Shown piece after piece: positions 43,701-50,840 of a stretch of DNA of 56,041 nt. Source of the DNA: Thermodesulfovibrionia bacterium (GTDB lineage: Bacteria; Nitrospirota; Thermodesulfovibrionia; UBA6902); contig CALZGI010000309.1 of the NCBI GenBank assembly GCA_945786855.1, positions 1 to 56,041 on the forward strand. The letters run 5' to 3'. A program made the translations under genes and the position numbers. The notes under the pieces are model-generated. The model was not told the origin of the DNA. It saw only the letters and a list, made by a program, of their open reading frames with translations, and did no database searches. Within the stretch, counting starts at the first letter, position 1, and the number at the start of each line of letters is the position of its first letter.

Positions 43701-46156
43701 TATTTTTTATGTACAGCAATACCGGTTCTATAGAAAGCTTCCATACCTTTACTCGTCATTGACGTACCGTCATCCCGTGACCTGAACTCCGCAGTGACCT
43801 TTTTGATATGAGGCATTTCATAAAACCTGGACATACGAATCCAAAGGTCCCAGTCTTCCACAACGGGGAGAGATTCATCAAATAATCCTGTCTTATCGAG
43901 ACATGATTTTTCGTGCATGAAGCAGAGGACAGGCACAAAGTTCGATACCAGAATCTGGTCATAGTCAAAATCCTGTGAATAGGGAAGGTCTATTTTTTGG
44001 GTAACATACTGTCCGTTTTCCTTGACCTGATGGGCTCTGTGAGCATCGGTATAAACAATTTTATGATCGCTGTTTTCAAGGTAGTGTACGAGTGTTTCAA
44101 GATGGTCAGGATAGAAAATATCATCATCATCAAGATAAGCGATATATTTCCCTCTCGACAGCTTAATCCCTGTATTCCTGGCCGCCGCAAGCCCCCTGTT
44201 TACAGAATGTCTGACGTAAGTTATATTGCTTTTCCCGTTCATTGAAGTAATAATGGGTTCAATGTCTGGCCCTGCATCATTTACAACAAGAAGCTCGAAA
44301 TTTTTATACTTCTGATCAAGTACACTCTTGACAGCATCCGCCACCATTTCCGGTCTGTTATGTGTTGGAACAATTACTGACACCATAACTTCGTGGTCCT
44401 CGTCATCTCTCAGGTTCTGCTGCTTCGCATCTCCAGTGCTCCTTCCGTCGGTTTCAGCTATTAACCTCAACTGTTCAGCACACTTTTCAGATGCATCATG
44501 GTCCACTGTATTGCAGTGCTTGAGAATAAAAGAATCTCTCTCTTCTTTCTTATGATCCAGGCCTTCCAGTGCTTTTTTTATTGCCTCTGCGAGGTCAGTT
44601 CTGGAACTGGCGATTTCTATTGCCCCCGTATCATCCTCTGTAAATATCCTGAAGGGCTCTTTGTGAGGATTGTAATAGACAACCCCCCTTCCCTGTATTA
44701 CCGCTTCATAAATTATTGTGCTGAATCTTGTTAAAATGAGTGATGATTTTTCAATCTGCGGCTTAAGCTTAAAGGCGTCGGATCTCACTGCATGATAATC
44801 AACCGGGAATTCCCCCCTGTCTCTCGGGTGCTGTGAGATAAAGAAGTCAAGGTTTAATCCTCTGCATGCGCTCACGGCATCTGCGACCCATTGATCGCGA
44901 ATATCCTCATAAATGCCGTATGTAAAGTTCGCATTAATCAGTACCACAGGTTTATCCGGGAGAGGAAGATCGTTCATTGAATCATACTTGGGATTGCCGG
45001 TAATAATGACATTATCGCTCCGTCTGATATACTTCTTCATTAGCGGACCCTGCATAAATGCGTAATCTGCATGCATCATCCTGTTAATACTGGTATCGAT
45101 AAAGTCCAGGCAGCCCTCCTGCAGGCATACAGTAGGTATGCCAAGGGATTTCACTTCCTTCACTAACTGTCTTTCCTCCGGGCCCCAATCATTGGCAAAA
45201 ATTACAACAGAAGGATTTATGGAGCGAAGGATTCCGTTCTGATACTTGAAATATTCATGTCCCAGTTTATTCAGATAATACTCTGCATTCTCCTGCCTTG
45301 TCTCGAATATCATGAATTTTGCACTCTCCAGTTTTTGTGCCACTGGATTCATTAAATGAACGTGCGTATCATTTGATGGAACAAATAAATACAGATAGTC
45401 CCGGCTCTTTTCCTGTGCATCATGACACGGGACTTCATCGGCAGAAGTTGCAGTTTTAATTTTCTTTATACCGCCTACAACAAATTCAGGATCATTGCAA
45501 TTGAATTTCTGATATCTTTTCTGATATTTATCACGTAAATAAAGAACATTTGCCCTGTATTTTTCTCTTATTTCATCGAGTGTATGCTGAACGCTTTTCT
45601 CATCAAAAATGTCCATACTGTCAGGAATACTTAAGTTTGTCTGCTGAGATGCTTCAAGCCAGCTTGTCTTGTCAGACAACGCGAACGTAGCCAGAAACAG
45701 ACCGCCATCTTTCAGTAATGCCATACTTTTTTTATAGAGCTCACGAATTTTTTCCGGTTCATTATGCTCAATAGCCGAAAGCCAGAAAATGGCATCAACA
45801 GAATTTTCATCAAAACTGTTCATCTCCAGAAAGTCTTCATAATAGTCGACATTGTCCGTTTTATTCTGATGACAATAGCCATAAGGCCGGTCAATGCCCA
45901 GTATGCTGATGTTGAATTTCTTTTCCAGGAAATTATGCAATTTTGATCTGCCGCAGCCCACATCCAGGATCACTAACTCCCTGCCCCGCTTATCGGCAAG
46001 AAATTTCTGCATCTCCATGGTGATCCACACATGGTCTATTACATAATTCCAGCCAAGTGCAGGACTGCCGGTGAGATGGTTAAGTCCATTCCTTTTCAGT
46101 TCATCTAGAATCTCCTCTTCTTTTGAAATAAATTCCGGATCAATGATGGTCAGCAT
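40760..46156 (-). CDS. 1798-residue methyltransferase/multi-glycosyltransferase protein
   Basis: An exceptionally long fusion. Residues 1-230: class I SAM-dependent methyltransferase (ILDVGCGRSKLHNFL near 70). Residues about 250-560: GT-B-like domain resembling CDP-glycerol transferases/capsule proteins (YLFVPSNDTHVHLMNP, IITGNPKYDSM, ISQHPRDRGEFP, TRFSTIIYEAVIQGRGVVYY). Residues about 590-850: GT2 (VIVPTHNRPEM, YLDDDDIFYPDH). Residues about 870-985: TPR-like linker. Residues about 993-1265: second GT2 of rhamnosyltransferase type (IIIDNASTDGTGEFL, FLNNDTVPEPGWLD). Residues about 1300-1680: GT4 (GANINKWE, VVPMGVDLNVFKPD, FIGRMVWEKGIYD, ESMACGKPVISTRSGSIPEVV). Residues 1690-1798: TPR. Start ATG with AAGGGAG upstream. 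It probably assembles and methylates a multi-sugar chain; the acceptor is inferred to be flagellin. Confidence 0.88.
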   Translation of the reverse strand: MLTIIDPEFISKEEEILDELKRNGLNHLTGSPALGWNYVIDHVWITMEMQKFLADKRGRELVILDVGCGRSKLHNFLEKKFNISILGIDRPYGYCHQNKTDNVDYYEDFLEMNSFDENSVDAIFWLSAIEHNEPEKIRELYKKSMALLKDGGLFLATFALSDKTSWLEASQQTNLSIPDSMDIFDEKSVQHTLDEIREKYRANVLYLRDKYQKRYQKFNCNDPEFVVGGIKKIKTATSADEVPCHDAQEKSRDYLYLFVPSNDTHVHLMNPVAQKLESAKFMIFETRQENAEYYLNKLGHEYFKYQNGILRSINPSVVIFANDWGPEERQLVKEVKSLGIPTVCLQEGCLDFIDTSINRMMHADYAFMQGPLMKKYIRRSDNVIITGNPKYDSMNDLPLPDKPVVLINANFTYGIYEDIRDQWVADAVSACRGLNLDFFISQHPRDRGEFPVDYHAVRSDAFKLKPQIEKSSLILTRFSTIIYEAVIQGRGVVYYNPHKEPFRIFTEDDTGAIEIASSRTDLAEAIKKALEGLDHKKEERDSFILKHCNTVDHDASEKCAEQLRLIAETDGRSTGDAKQQNLRDDEDHEVMVSVIVPTHNRPEMVADAVKSVLDQKYKNFELLVVNDAGPDIEPIITSMNGKSNITYVRHSVNRGLAAARNTGIKLSRGKYIAYLDDDDIFYPDHLETLVHYLENSDHKIVYTDAHRAHQVKENGQYVTQKIDLPYSQDFDYDQILVSNFVPVLCFMHEKSCLDKTGLFDESLPVVEDWDLWIRMSRFYEMPHIKKVTAEFRSRDDGTSMTSKGMEAFYRTGIAVHKKYRDYAKDKPHVLDAQKRAYMMYNLEMISHNSPDKGNDLNNRIKLAATFISESKFLQAIDEYAELAKQYPDIEVFYAVLCDLYSLEGRSDIPGEWVTRTIMFDPSYSDSFIDMTARLIEDKQYADAEKILTAVEKASTDNCEVLDTLNSLRSEMIVQSDTKNNKRATMNEKSAGHDIKGMASIIIPVMNNLEYTKQCLEALSLNTAYEPYEVIIIDNASTDGTGEFLKCLEGNVKIITNGENLGFARSCNQGAMAAEGEFLVFLNNDTVPEPGWLDSMVSVADGNPDVAVVGSKLLYPDDRVQHAGVVFGCRESGLSISHIYKGIEREHPAVNYLREFNAVTAACMLVKRNVFLALDMFDEGFLNGYEDVDFCLRVREKGLKIMYNPESTLLHYEESTEGRLDHGERNTLHFLSKWKGKIEPDEETKVHEDGFRIEYLPDNRALINCSEQQDKCISEEGKKYEYKRRPENEEILPEMKSGEMNKKKLAIVRGANINKWEMQNYEPLRDMYSITAYTTEPHVFDLSHIQFPVVKLPCESQGLLLDMKGLEDHLSDKDLIYSADITYRFSEQAVQAKQKYGCKVVCLEWENIPFNYDQYEEVHRIKKTVRHGADHFIAVTQRAKEALMLEGVSEARIDVVPMGVDLNVFKPDKKNIERDREKIGIGNDEIVVLFIGRMVWEKGIYDLIHAATGVIRDDSIKERFVRFLIIGKGPELDGVHKRITDLGIGSHVTLLEEYPYHYMHRLHNLSDIFVLPSISTRDWQEQFGMVLIESMACGKPVISTRSGSIPEVVGDDGILIQPNDHLSLYGAIKKLILDHALRAELGARALSRAKKMFDSQRTAERIRLIFEKVLNKKTEEERLNEDFMKGMQLWKEGSRVDGFEVLCRTFEEDPDRKNVLDSIVQTGRELKRHDAVENYIREYLLYHPANLDALASLAQTLIDTGKIDRAEDELAKIFIFDREHRRAVSLVKEIEAARKQVKV

Positions 46157-46347
46157 TCGTTACTCCCTTTATACGTTCTCTTGCCACAATTCTGTCTTGC
46201 AATAATATTCCCTCACCTGCTGGGCTGGAGTGGTACGCCTTCCAGCTGCATGTCCTGTGGGAAAAGACACGTTATATTTATAAATGCTCTCGTGCATGTC
46301 CTTCTTACCGACCCGTTCATATTCCAAAGTTATTCCTGACATCAAAA

Positions 46348-46363
46348 TGCAATTACTTTGCCA
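46348..46363 (-). promoter_or_regulatory. sigma-54 (RpoN) promoter of the large glycosyltransferase gene
   Basis: On the minus strand TGGCAAAGTAATTGCA keeps both invariant doublets of the -24/-12 element and differs from consensus at one non-critical base. The expected start is near 46336, giving a leader of about 180 bases before the ATG at 46156. This position also argues against a gene in the overlapping 46169-46381 frame. Confidence 0.75.
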
Positions 46364-46565
46364 GATACGGTTACGATGCAAAGACTAATCTCGGGATATC
46401 AGAGAAACATTGGAACCTATTAACTTCACAACGTTTTTTTGCGACTGGATCTAAAGAGAGGAGATTGATTCTCTTAAATCTTCTGAAGATTTATTTCGAT
46501 GTACGTCAACATTATGACGCTTGAGGGGTTTTGATCCTTAGGAAGGAACATCTTAACAAACGACA
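46364..46565. other. intergenic region between fliS2 and the large gene
   Basis: Together with 46157-46347 this makes about 400 bases without a supported gene. A perfect 17-base palindrome (AAATCTTC-T-GAAGATTT, 46476-46492) lies about 75 bases after the fliS2 stop and could help to end the flaG-fliD-fliS message; no strong T-run follows. The remainder is AT-rich leader sequence. Confidence 0.45.
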
Positions 46566-46958
46566 TTATACTGCTGCATGGACCTCTACAGAATTTTTCA
46601 TCTTCTGCATCATCTCCTGCCACCCGTCCCTGATTGTCTGAACAACCTTTTGAGCATCTTCAAGGGCCTGAATATCATTGTTGAGATTTGCATAAAGGAG
46701 TCGCTGCAGAACGTACTCGTAGAGGCTTCTAAGATTTTTTGAAATGTCCCCCCCTTTTTCCATATCCAATACATTAGAGAGTTCACTGATAATGGCAGTT
46801 ACTTTTGAGAAATGATGTCCCTTTGTTAGAACATCACCGTTTTCTATTTTCTTCCTGGCAATCTTTAAATGGTTCAATGCTCCTTCATAGAGCATAAAAA
46901 TAATCTGCACTTCATCAGTATTAGCAAGAACCGTCTTTTTGTAACCATTTATATCCAT
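46566..46958 (-). CDS. fliS: flagellar export chaperone FliS (second copy)
   Basis: A 130-residue FliS: VQIIFMLYEGALNHLKIARKKI and LDMEKGGDISKNLRSLYEYVLQRLLYANLNND. It is downstream of fliD by 17 bases, the classical fliD-fliS arrangement, so this copy is likely the main flagellin chaperone. The C-terminus (MQKMKNSVEVHAAV) is longer and more basic than in the other copy. Sequence divergence between the two FliS proteins suggests different clients. Confidence 0.94.
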   Translation of the reverse strand: MDINGYKKTVLANTDEVQIIFMLYEGALNHLKIARKKIENGDVLTKGHHFSKVTAIISELSNVLDMEKGGDISKNLRSLYEYVLQRLLYANLNNDIQALEDAQKVVQTIRDGWQEMMQKMKNSVEVHAAV

Positions 46959-46975
46959 ACCTATCTATTTGCCTC

Positions 46976-48346
46976 CTATGCTGTTGCGGAAAAGTTCCCC
47001 AAGAAGTTACCTATCGTATTAAAACTGCTTACCGTTGTTTCCAGTGCCGTAAATTTCCGGACCAGATCTACCTCTGCTTTATCCAGCCTGTATTCCATAC
47101 CTTTTATCGTATCTGCTATATTGTCAATTACGTCCTGCAGTCCGTCTTTCCTGAGAGTGATGGCTCCGTCTACAGAACTGGTAGTTTCACTAATATATTT
47201 ATGGATCTGCGTTGCAATGCCATTTGTGCCGTCTTTAAAGAGGTCTGCAACATCATCCAGATTGGAACCAAGTTTTGTGTCCAGGATTGAACTGTTTATT
47301 TTTAGGTTGCCCGTCTCATAGTCTGTTGTGATACCGATCTCGGCAAGCACACTCAGGCTTCCTGACAGTCCCTGTACGCTTCCTGATATGATGCTCCTCA
47401 ACCTGTTTTGTATATTTCGGGCCGTTGATTCACCTGAGAGGGCACCGCTTTCCTCCGTTTCAGAGTCGTATGACATGTTCGTTGAAAAAAATGACATCAT
47501 ATCATTATAGGCGGTGACAAATCCTTCTATCTGCTCCTTTATGGCGTCATTATCCGCGGACACTGATACTATCGCTGAGGAATTTTCCGTTTTCAGGTTT
47601 AATGTGACGCCTTCTATAACATCTCCGATAGCATTTGTACTCCTTGAGATTTGCAGACCATCAACAGTAAAGTCAGCGTCCTTTGCTGTCTTTTTCTCTT
47701 CGAATGCACCGGCCGTAAAGTTTACGGTACCTCCGTTACCATCCAGAGTTGTTCCGGCATCAACACTAATGGTATTTTCAGCCCCCGTATCATTTCCTGT
47801 AATAATAAGACGATAGTTCGTTCCATCATTCACAACAGTAGCGTTCACTCCCGGATTATCAGAATCATCGATAATAAGATTCCTGAGATCATCCAGCGTT
47901 GATCCATCTGCAACACTGAGTGTCCTCTGCGTGCCCGCATAGGTGTATTGAAAGGTCTTGTCACTGCCGCTGTTATTGACAACATCAGAAGATGCAGTCA
48001 GCCCTGTCCCGTTATGCACCTGCTTTTCTTCTGAAGCGAGAGAGGTCACCGATATGGAGTAATTTCCACTCGAAGCAGTACCGGTTGCGCTCGCGTCAAG
48101 AACATCTTCATCACTGACGGAGGCAGTCTTCACATAAAAGCTGGATGTTGTTTTCAGCTTTTCAGCAGAGCTCTTCAGGGCTGAAAGGTTTGATGAGAGT
48201 TCACCGTAGGATGACAATTTATCATTATATGATGATTTCTTGCTCTCTAATATCTGAATCGGCCTGCGCTTAATTTCAATGAGCTTTTCAATCAATTCAT
48301 TGTAGTCTACCCCTGTGCTCAAACCTCCTACGGTAAAGCTCGACAT
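46976..48346 (-). CDS. fliD: flagellar hook-associated protein 2 (filament cap)
   Basis: A 456-residue FliD. The N-terminus MSSFTVGGLSTGVDYNELIEKLIEIKRRPI is the conserved start of the family. The middle (GNYSISVTSLASEEKQVHN, DFTVDGLQISRSTN, AIGDVIEGVTLNLK) matches the FliD_N/FliD_C layout, and the C-terminal helix ends with the coiled coil MEYRLDKAEVDLVRKFTALETTVSSFNTIGNFL. It forms the cap under which exported flagellin polymerises. The start is set by AAGGAGGG four bases upstream; it directly abuts the flaG stop. Confidence 0.96.
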   Translation of the reverse strand: MSSFTVGGLSTGVDYNELIEKLIEIKRRPIQILESKKSSYNDKLSSYGELSSNLSALKSSAEKLKTTSSFYVKTASVSDEDVLDASATGTASSGNYSISVTSLASEEKQVHNGTGLTASSDVVNNSGSDKTFQYTYAGTQRTLSVADGSTLDDLRNLIIDDSDNPGVNATVVNDGTNYRLIITGNDTGAENTISVDAGTTLDGNGGTVNFTAGAFEEKKTAKDADFTVDGLQISRSTNAIGDVIEGVTLNLKTENSSAIVSVSADNDAIKEQIEGFVTAYNDMMSFFSTNMSYDSETEESGALSGESTARNIQNRLRSIISGSVQGLSGSLSVLAEIGITTDYETGNLKINSSILDTKLGSNLDDVADLFKDGTNGIATQIHKYISETTSSVDGAITLRKDGLQDVIDNIADTIKGMEYRLDKAEVDLVRKFTALETTVSSFNTIGNFLGNFSATA

Positions 48347-48709
48347 CTATCCCTCCTTGTCTATCAGCAGACCTTTTAAGTTTTTCGCATTTTTTGAAAG
48401 CTCAATGAATTCCTCAGCCGGTATTTGCCGTATTACTTCGTCTGTTTCGCCATCAACTACTTTCACAATCATCATGTTCAGGTCTTTCTCGAGTTCCATA
48501 CGAATTTCCCTATTAAAAAATTTTGCTGCACTGACTATTTTCTGAACTGCCTGCTCTGTATCTATCTTTTCATCTGTGAGTAACTCATCTTGATTATATG
48601 CTTTCTCCTGCTTCTCTTCCGCCCTTTCAGCTTGAACATCTTTACGTCCCCTCACTTCAGATGCAGGCACATTCTCTATTCCAGTTTGTTTGAAAATGCC
48701 GTTTATCAT
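48347..48709 (-). CDS. flaG: FlaG family protein
   Basis: About 120 residues. The C-terminal half matches the FlaG domain (RIMELEKDLN-like: REIRMELEKDLNMMIVKVVDGETDEVIRQIPAEEFIEL). The N-terminal half is polar and charged, as usual. FlaG proteins influence filament length and fliD function and normally lie between flagellin and fliD, as here. The frame is open to a GTG at 48721; the ATG at 48709 has AGGGA four bases upstream and is preferred. Confidence 0.9.
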   Translation of the reverse strand: MINGIFKQTGIENVPASEVRGRKDVQAERAEEKQEKAYNQDELLTDEKIDTEQAVQKIVSAAKFFNREIRMELEKDLNMMIVKVVDGETDEVIRQIPAEEFIELSKNAKNLKGLLIDKEG

Positions 48710-48738
48710 ATTTTCCCTCACCCCTTTCGTTTAAAATT

Positions 48739-48777
48739 ATCAGGAAGGGACAGGCTCACGCCTGCCCTCTTCCTGAT
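48739..48777 (-). terminator. strong hairpin terminator after fliC
   Basis: A nearly continuous inverted repeat of about 17 base pairs (outer arms ATCAGGAAG and CTTCCTGAT, inner GGACAGGC/GCCTGCCC) with a four-base loop, 15 bases after the fliC stop. On the minus strand it is followed by AATTTTAAA. It should end most flagellin transcripts or stabilise their 3' end, allowing some read-through into flaG-fliD-fliS. Confidence 0.75.
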
Positions 48778-48791
48778 GAACGTAAGGGATC

Positions 48792-49637
48792 CTATCCTAA
48801 GAGCTGCAACGCATACTGCGGCATTACATTTGCCTGTGCAAGGACAGCAACACCAGCCTGAAGAATTATCTGGCTCTTCGTAAGGTTAGCTGTTTCGGTT
48901 GCGAAATCAGCATCTTTAATTCTTGAGTTTGCTGCCGAAAGGTTTTCAGCTGTAATTTCCAGATTGGCGATTGTACTTCCAAGCCTGTTCTGAGCAGCAC
49001 CGAGATTACCTCTCCTCGTGGACACTGTTCCGATTGCACTGTCAACAAGTGCCAGCATCGACTGTGCATTTGATGCTGTGTCTATACTTGACACCGTAGC
49101 ACTGAGTCCAAGAGCTGATGAGTTGATGTCTCTCAATGAACCGCCGCTTACAGAAATTCTGTCATTGGCAGTGTTGTTGATTCCGACCTGCAATGACACA
49201 CCATTTGCGCTCAATGTTCCGTCCAGAAGTTTCAGTCCGTTAAACTCTGTCGTGTCGGAAATTCTCGTGATTTCAGTCTTGAGGTCACTAAACTCCGTCT
49301 GGAGAGCTGTCCTGTCAGATGTTGACAGAGTGCCTGTAGCTGCCTGAGTTGAAAGCTCTCTCATCCGAGTGAGAATATTATGGATCTCGTTCATTCCGCC
49401 TTCAGCTGTCTGCACAACACTGATGCCGTCCTGGGCGTTTCTGACAGCCTGGTTAATACCTCTGATGTGGGCGGAGAGTTTCATGGAGATGGCCATTCCG
49501 GCAGCATCATCCTTTGCAGAGTTGATTCTGAGACCTGAGGATAATCTTTCTACAGATCTTCCCAGGCTGTTCTGAGTGTTCTTGACGTTTCTCTGAGCAT
49601 TCAGAGAGAATAGGTTGGTGTTAACTACTAGTCCCAT
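48792..49637 (-). CDS. fliC: flagellin
   Basis: A 281-residue flagellin with an N-terminal D0/D1 region (GLVVNTNLFSLNAQRNVKNTQNSLGRSVERLSSGLRINSAKDDAAGMAIS) and a C-terminal D1/D0 region (AAQNRLGSTIANLEITAENLSAANSRIKDADFATE ... ILQAGVAVLAQANVMPQYALQLL). The centre is short and holds only a small Ser/Thr/Asn-rich segment (about 130-190), so it lacks the large D2/D3 domains of enterobacterial flagellins. The start is set by AAGGAGG seven bases before 49637; an upstream ATG at 49661 is not used. It has a full-consensus sigma-28 promoter and a long leader. Only one flagellin gene is seen in the window. Confidence 0.97.
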   Translation of the reverse strand: MGLVVNTNLFSLNAQRNVKNTQNSLGRSVERLSSGLRINSAKDDAAGMAISMKLSAHIRGINQAVRNAQDGISVVQTAEGGMNEIHNILTRMRELSTQAATGTLSTSDRTALQTEFSDLKTEITRISDTTEFNGLKLLDGTLSANGVSLQVGINNTANDRISVSGGSLRDINSSALGLSATVSSIDTASNAQSMLALVDSAIGTVSTRRGNLGAAQNRLGSTIANLEITAENLSAANSRIKDADFATETANLTKSQIILQAGVAVLAQANVMPQYALQLLG

Positions 49638-49855
49638 GGTTTCCTCCTTGATATTCGTCAATATGTCTCTCGACGTTCTCCTGTCCGGACATCTGACTTT
49701 TTTCGGCTTCCGTGCCGTTTTTTTGGCAAACTTATGTCTGCCCTTTCATGCTAAGGATTAGGTCAATTTATTGTGCTTTGCAAAATGTCTGCTCTGCACC
49801 TTTCTTTTTCCATCACCCCTTTCTTGACCGTCTCCGTTCTCTGTTCTTAGTTTAC
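49638..49855 (-). promoter_or_regulatory. fliC mRNA leader with putative CsrA-binding GGA sites
   Basis: The roughly 200-base leader between the sigma-28 promoter and the fliC start contains several GGA trinucleotides. One lies in the loop of a perfect small hairpin, CGGC-ACGGAA-GCCG (49704-49717). Another lies in a TGTCCGGACA palindrome just after it, and a further one overlaps the Shine-Dalgarno. GGA in a hairpin loop plus a GGA at the ribosome binding site is the arrangement CsrA uses to block translation, and csrA-fliW lie immediately upstream. Binding is inferred, not shown. Confidence 0.55.
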
Positions 49856-49882
49856 TTATCGGCATTTTGAAGCAAAACTTTA
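49856..49882 (-). promoter_or_regulatory. sigma-28 (FliA) promoter of fliC
   Basis: On the minus strand the -35 is TAAAGTTT (49875-49882), the spacer is 11 bases, and the -10 is GCCGATAA (49856-49863): a complete match to the E. coli FliA consensus. Transcription would begin near 49849 and run about 210 bases to the fliC start. Upstream to fliW (49883-50099) no gene is apparent. Confidence 0.93.
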
Positions 49883-50099
49883 GGATAAACTGTAAAGTTT
49901 TTTTCCAACAAGCATGTAAGAGAAAAACCCTTATTTATCTAAGTAATTGCGAATATTAAGGAGAGGGTACAGTCATTAAAAAATCTCAATATTATTTAGA
50001 TATGCAAAATCGTACAGGAAAATCTTTCAAGGATTGTATTATGAATAACGTCAGAAAGGAATTAATAATCAGTATCCACAGCGGCACGAAAGAAGAATT

Positions 50100-50507
50100 T
50101 CATATTACTTCTGCATATGATCGATCCGCTTTTTCCAGTACTACCTGCACACCTTTCAGTAACCGCGAATTGATCACTATCGGGCCCTGAAAATTAGCGA
50201 TAACATCGTCTCCATCAACTCTCATGGTTACGAGAATAGCCAGATCTTCGTCATTTTCAATCTCGATGAACTTCTTTACAGAGCTATCCAGTTCAAGAGA
50301 GTATTCCGCTACAACAAGATCGGGAGATATGACGATAAATGCTATATCAGGGTCGTCAACGGACTGCAGCCACTTTACCGTGGTATCTTTATGATCTATG
50401 AGAATAAAGCCTTTCATATCGGGCAGACCGACAAGACCGGAAGGGAAATGAATGATCTTCTCCTTATTTACTTCCAGTTCACCGAATCTGGATGTGTTCA
50501 GTTTCAT
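50100..50507 (-). CDS. fliW: flagellar assembly factor FliW
   Basis: A 135-residue FliW: FPSGLVGLPDMKGFILIDHKD, VKWLQSVDDPDIAFIVISPDLV, and the C-terminal NFQGPIVINSRLLKGVQVVLEK are family hallmarks. FliW binds both free flagellin and CsrA; when flagellin is exported, FliW is released to bind CsrA and lift repression of flagellin translation. The four-base overlap with csrA and the position next to fliC fit that partner-switching circuit. Confidence 0.96.
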   Translation of the reverse strand: MKLNTSRFGELEVNKEKIIHFPSGLVGLPDMKGFILIDHKDTTVKWLQSVDDPDIAFIVISPDLVVAEYSLELDSSVKKFIEIENDEDLAILVTMRVDGDDVIANFQGPIVINSRLLKGVQVVLEKADRSYAEVI

Positions 50508-50737
50508 TCCTTTGACCTCAGCGCCTTGTTAATTTTTGCAAATTCGTCCATAAAAAGATTTGCAGCCTTCATGTTTTCTTCCTTTATCTTCTCAAATAAT
50601 TCTTTGCGGTAAATTCTGAGGTCTGAAGGCGCGTCAATACCCAGCCTGACCGTATTTCCCTTTATCTGAATAACGGTGATCGTAATATCATCACCAAGTT
50701 TTATTGATTCGTCTGACTTCCTTGTCAACACCAGCAT
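50504..50737 (-). CDS. csrA: carbon storage regulator CsrA
   Basis: A 77-residue CsrA beginning MLVLTRKSDESIKLGDDITITVIQIKGNTVRLGIDAPSDLRIYRKELFEKI, the full RNA-binding fold, followed by the C-terminal extension that is usual in bacteria where FliW regulates CsrA. It binds GGA motifs in mRNA leaders and blocks translation. It overlaps fliW by four bases (ATGA) and sits between fliC and flgL. The fliC leader carries matching GGA motifs. Confidence 0.97.
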   Translation of the reverse strand: MLVLTRKSDESIKLGDDITITVIQIKGNTVRLGIDAPSDLRIYRKELFEKIKEENMKAANLFMDEFAKINKALRSKE

Positions 50738-50840
50738 CCTGCTTCTCCTGAATGTACTCTCTTATTTTTTATTGCATAATACGCTGTTTCCCGGTTTATT
50801 GTCCAGTCAAAGCAGATTCATTCGATAACTGCGGCATCTA

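Noticed and set aside
46169-46381. Minus-strand 70-codon frame upstream of the giant glycosyltransferase
   Set aside because: It overlaps the sigma-54 promoter at 46348-46363, has no ribosome binding site and shows no family features; leader sequence is a better explanation.
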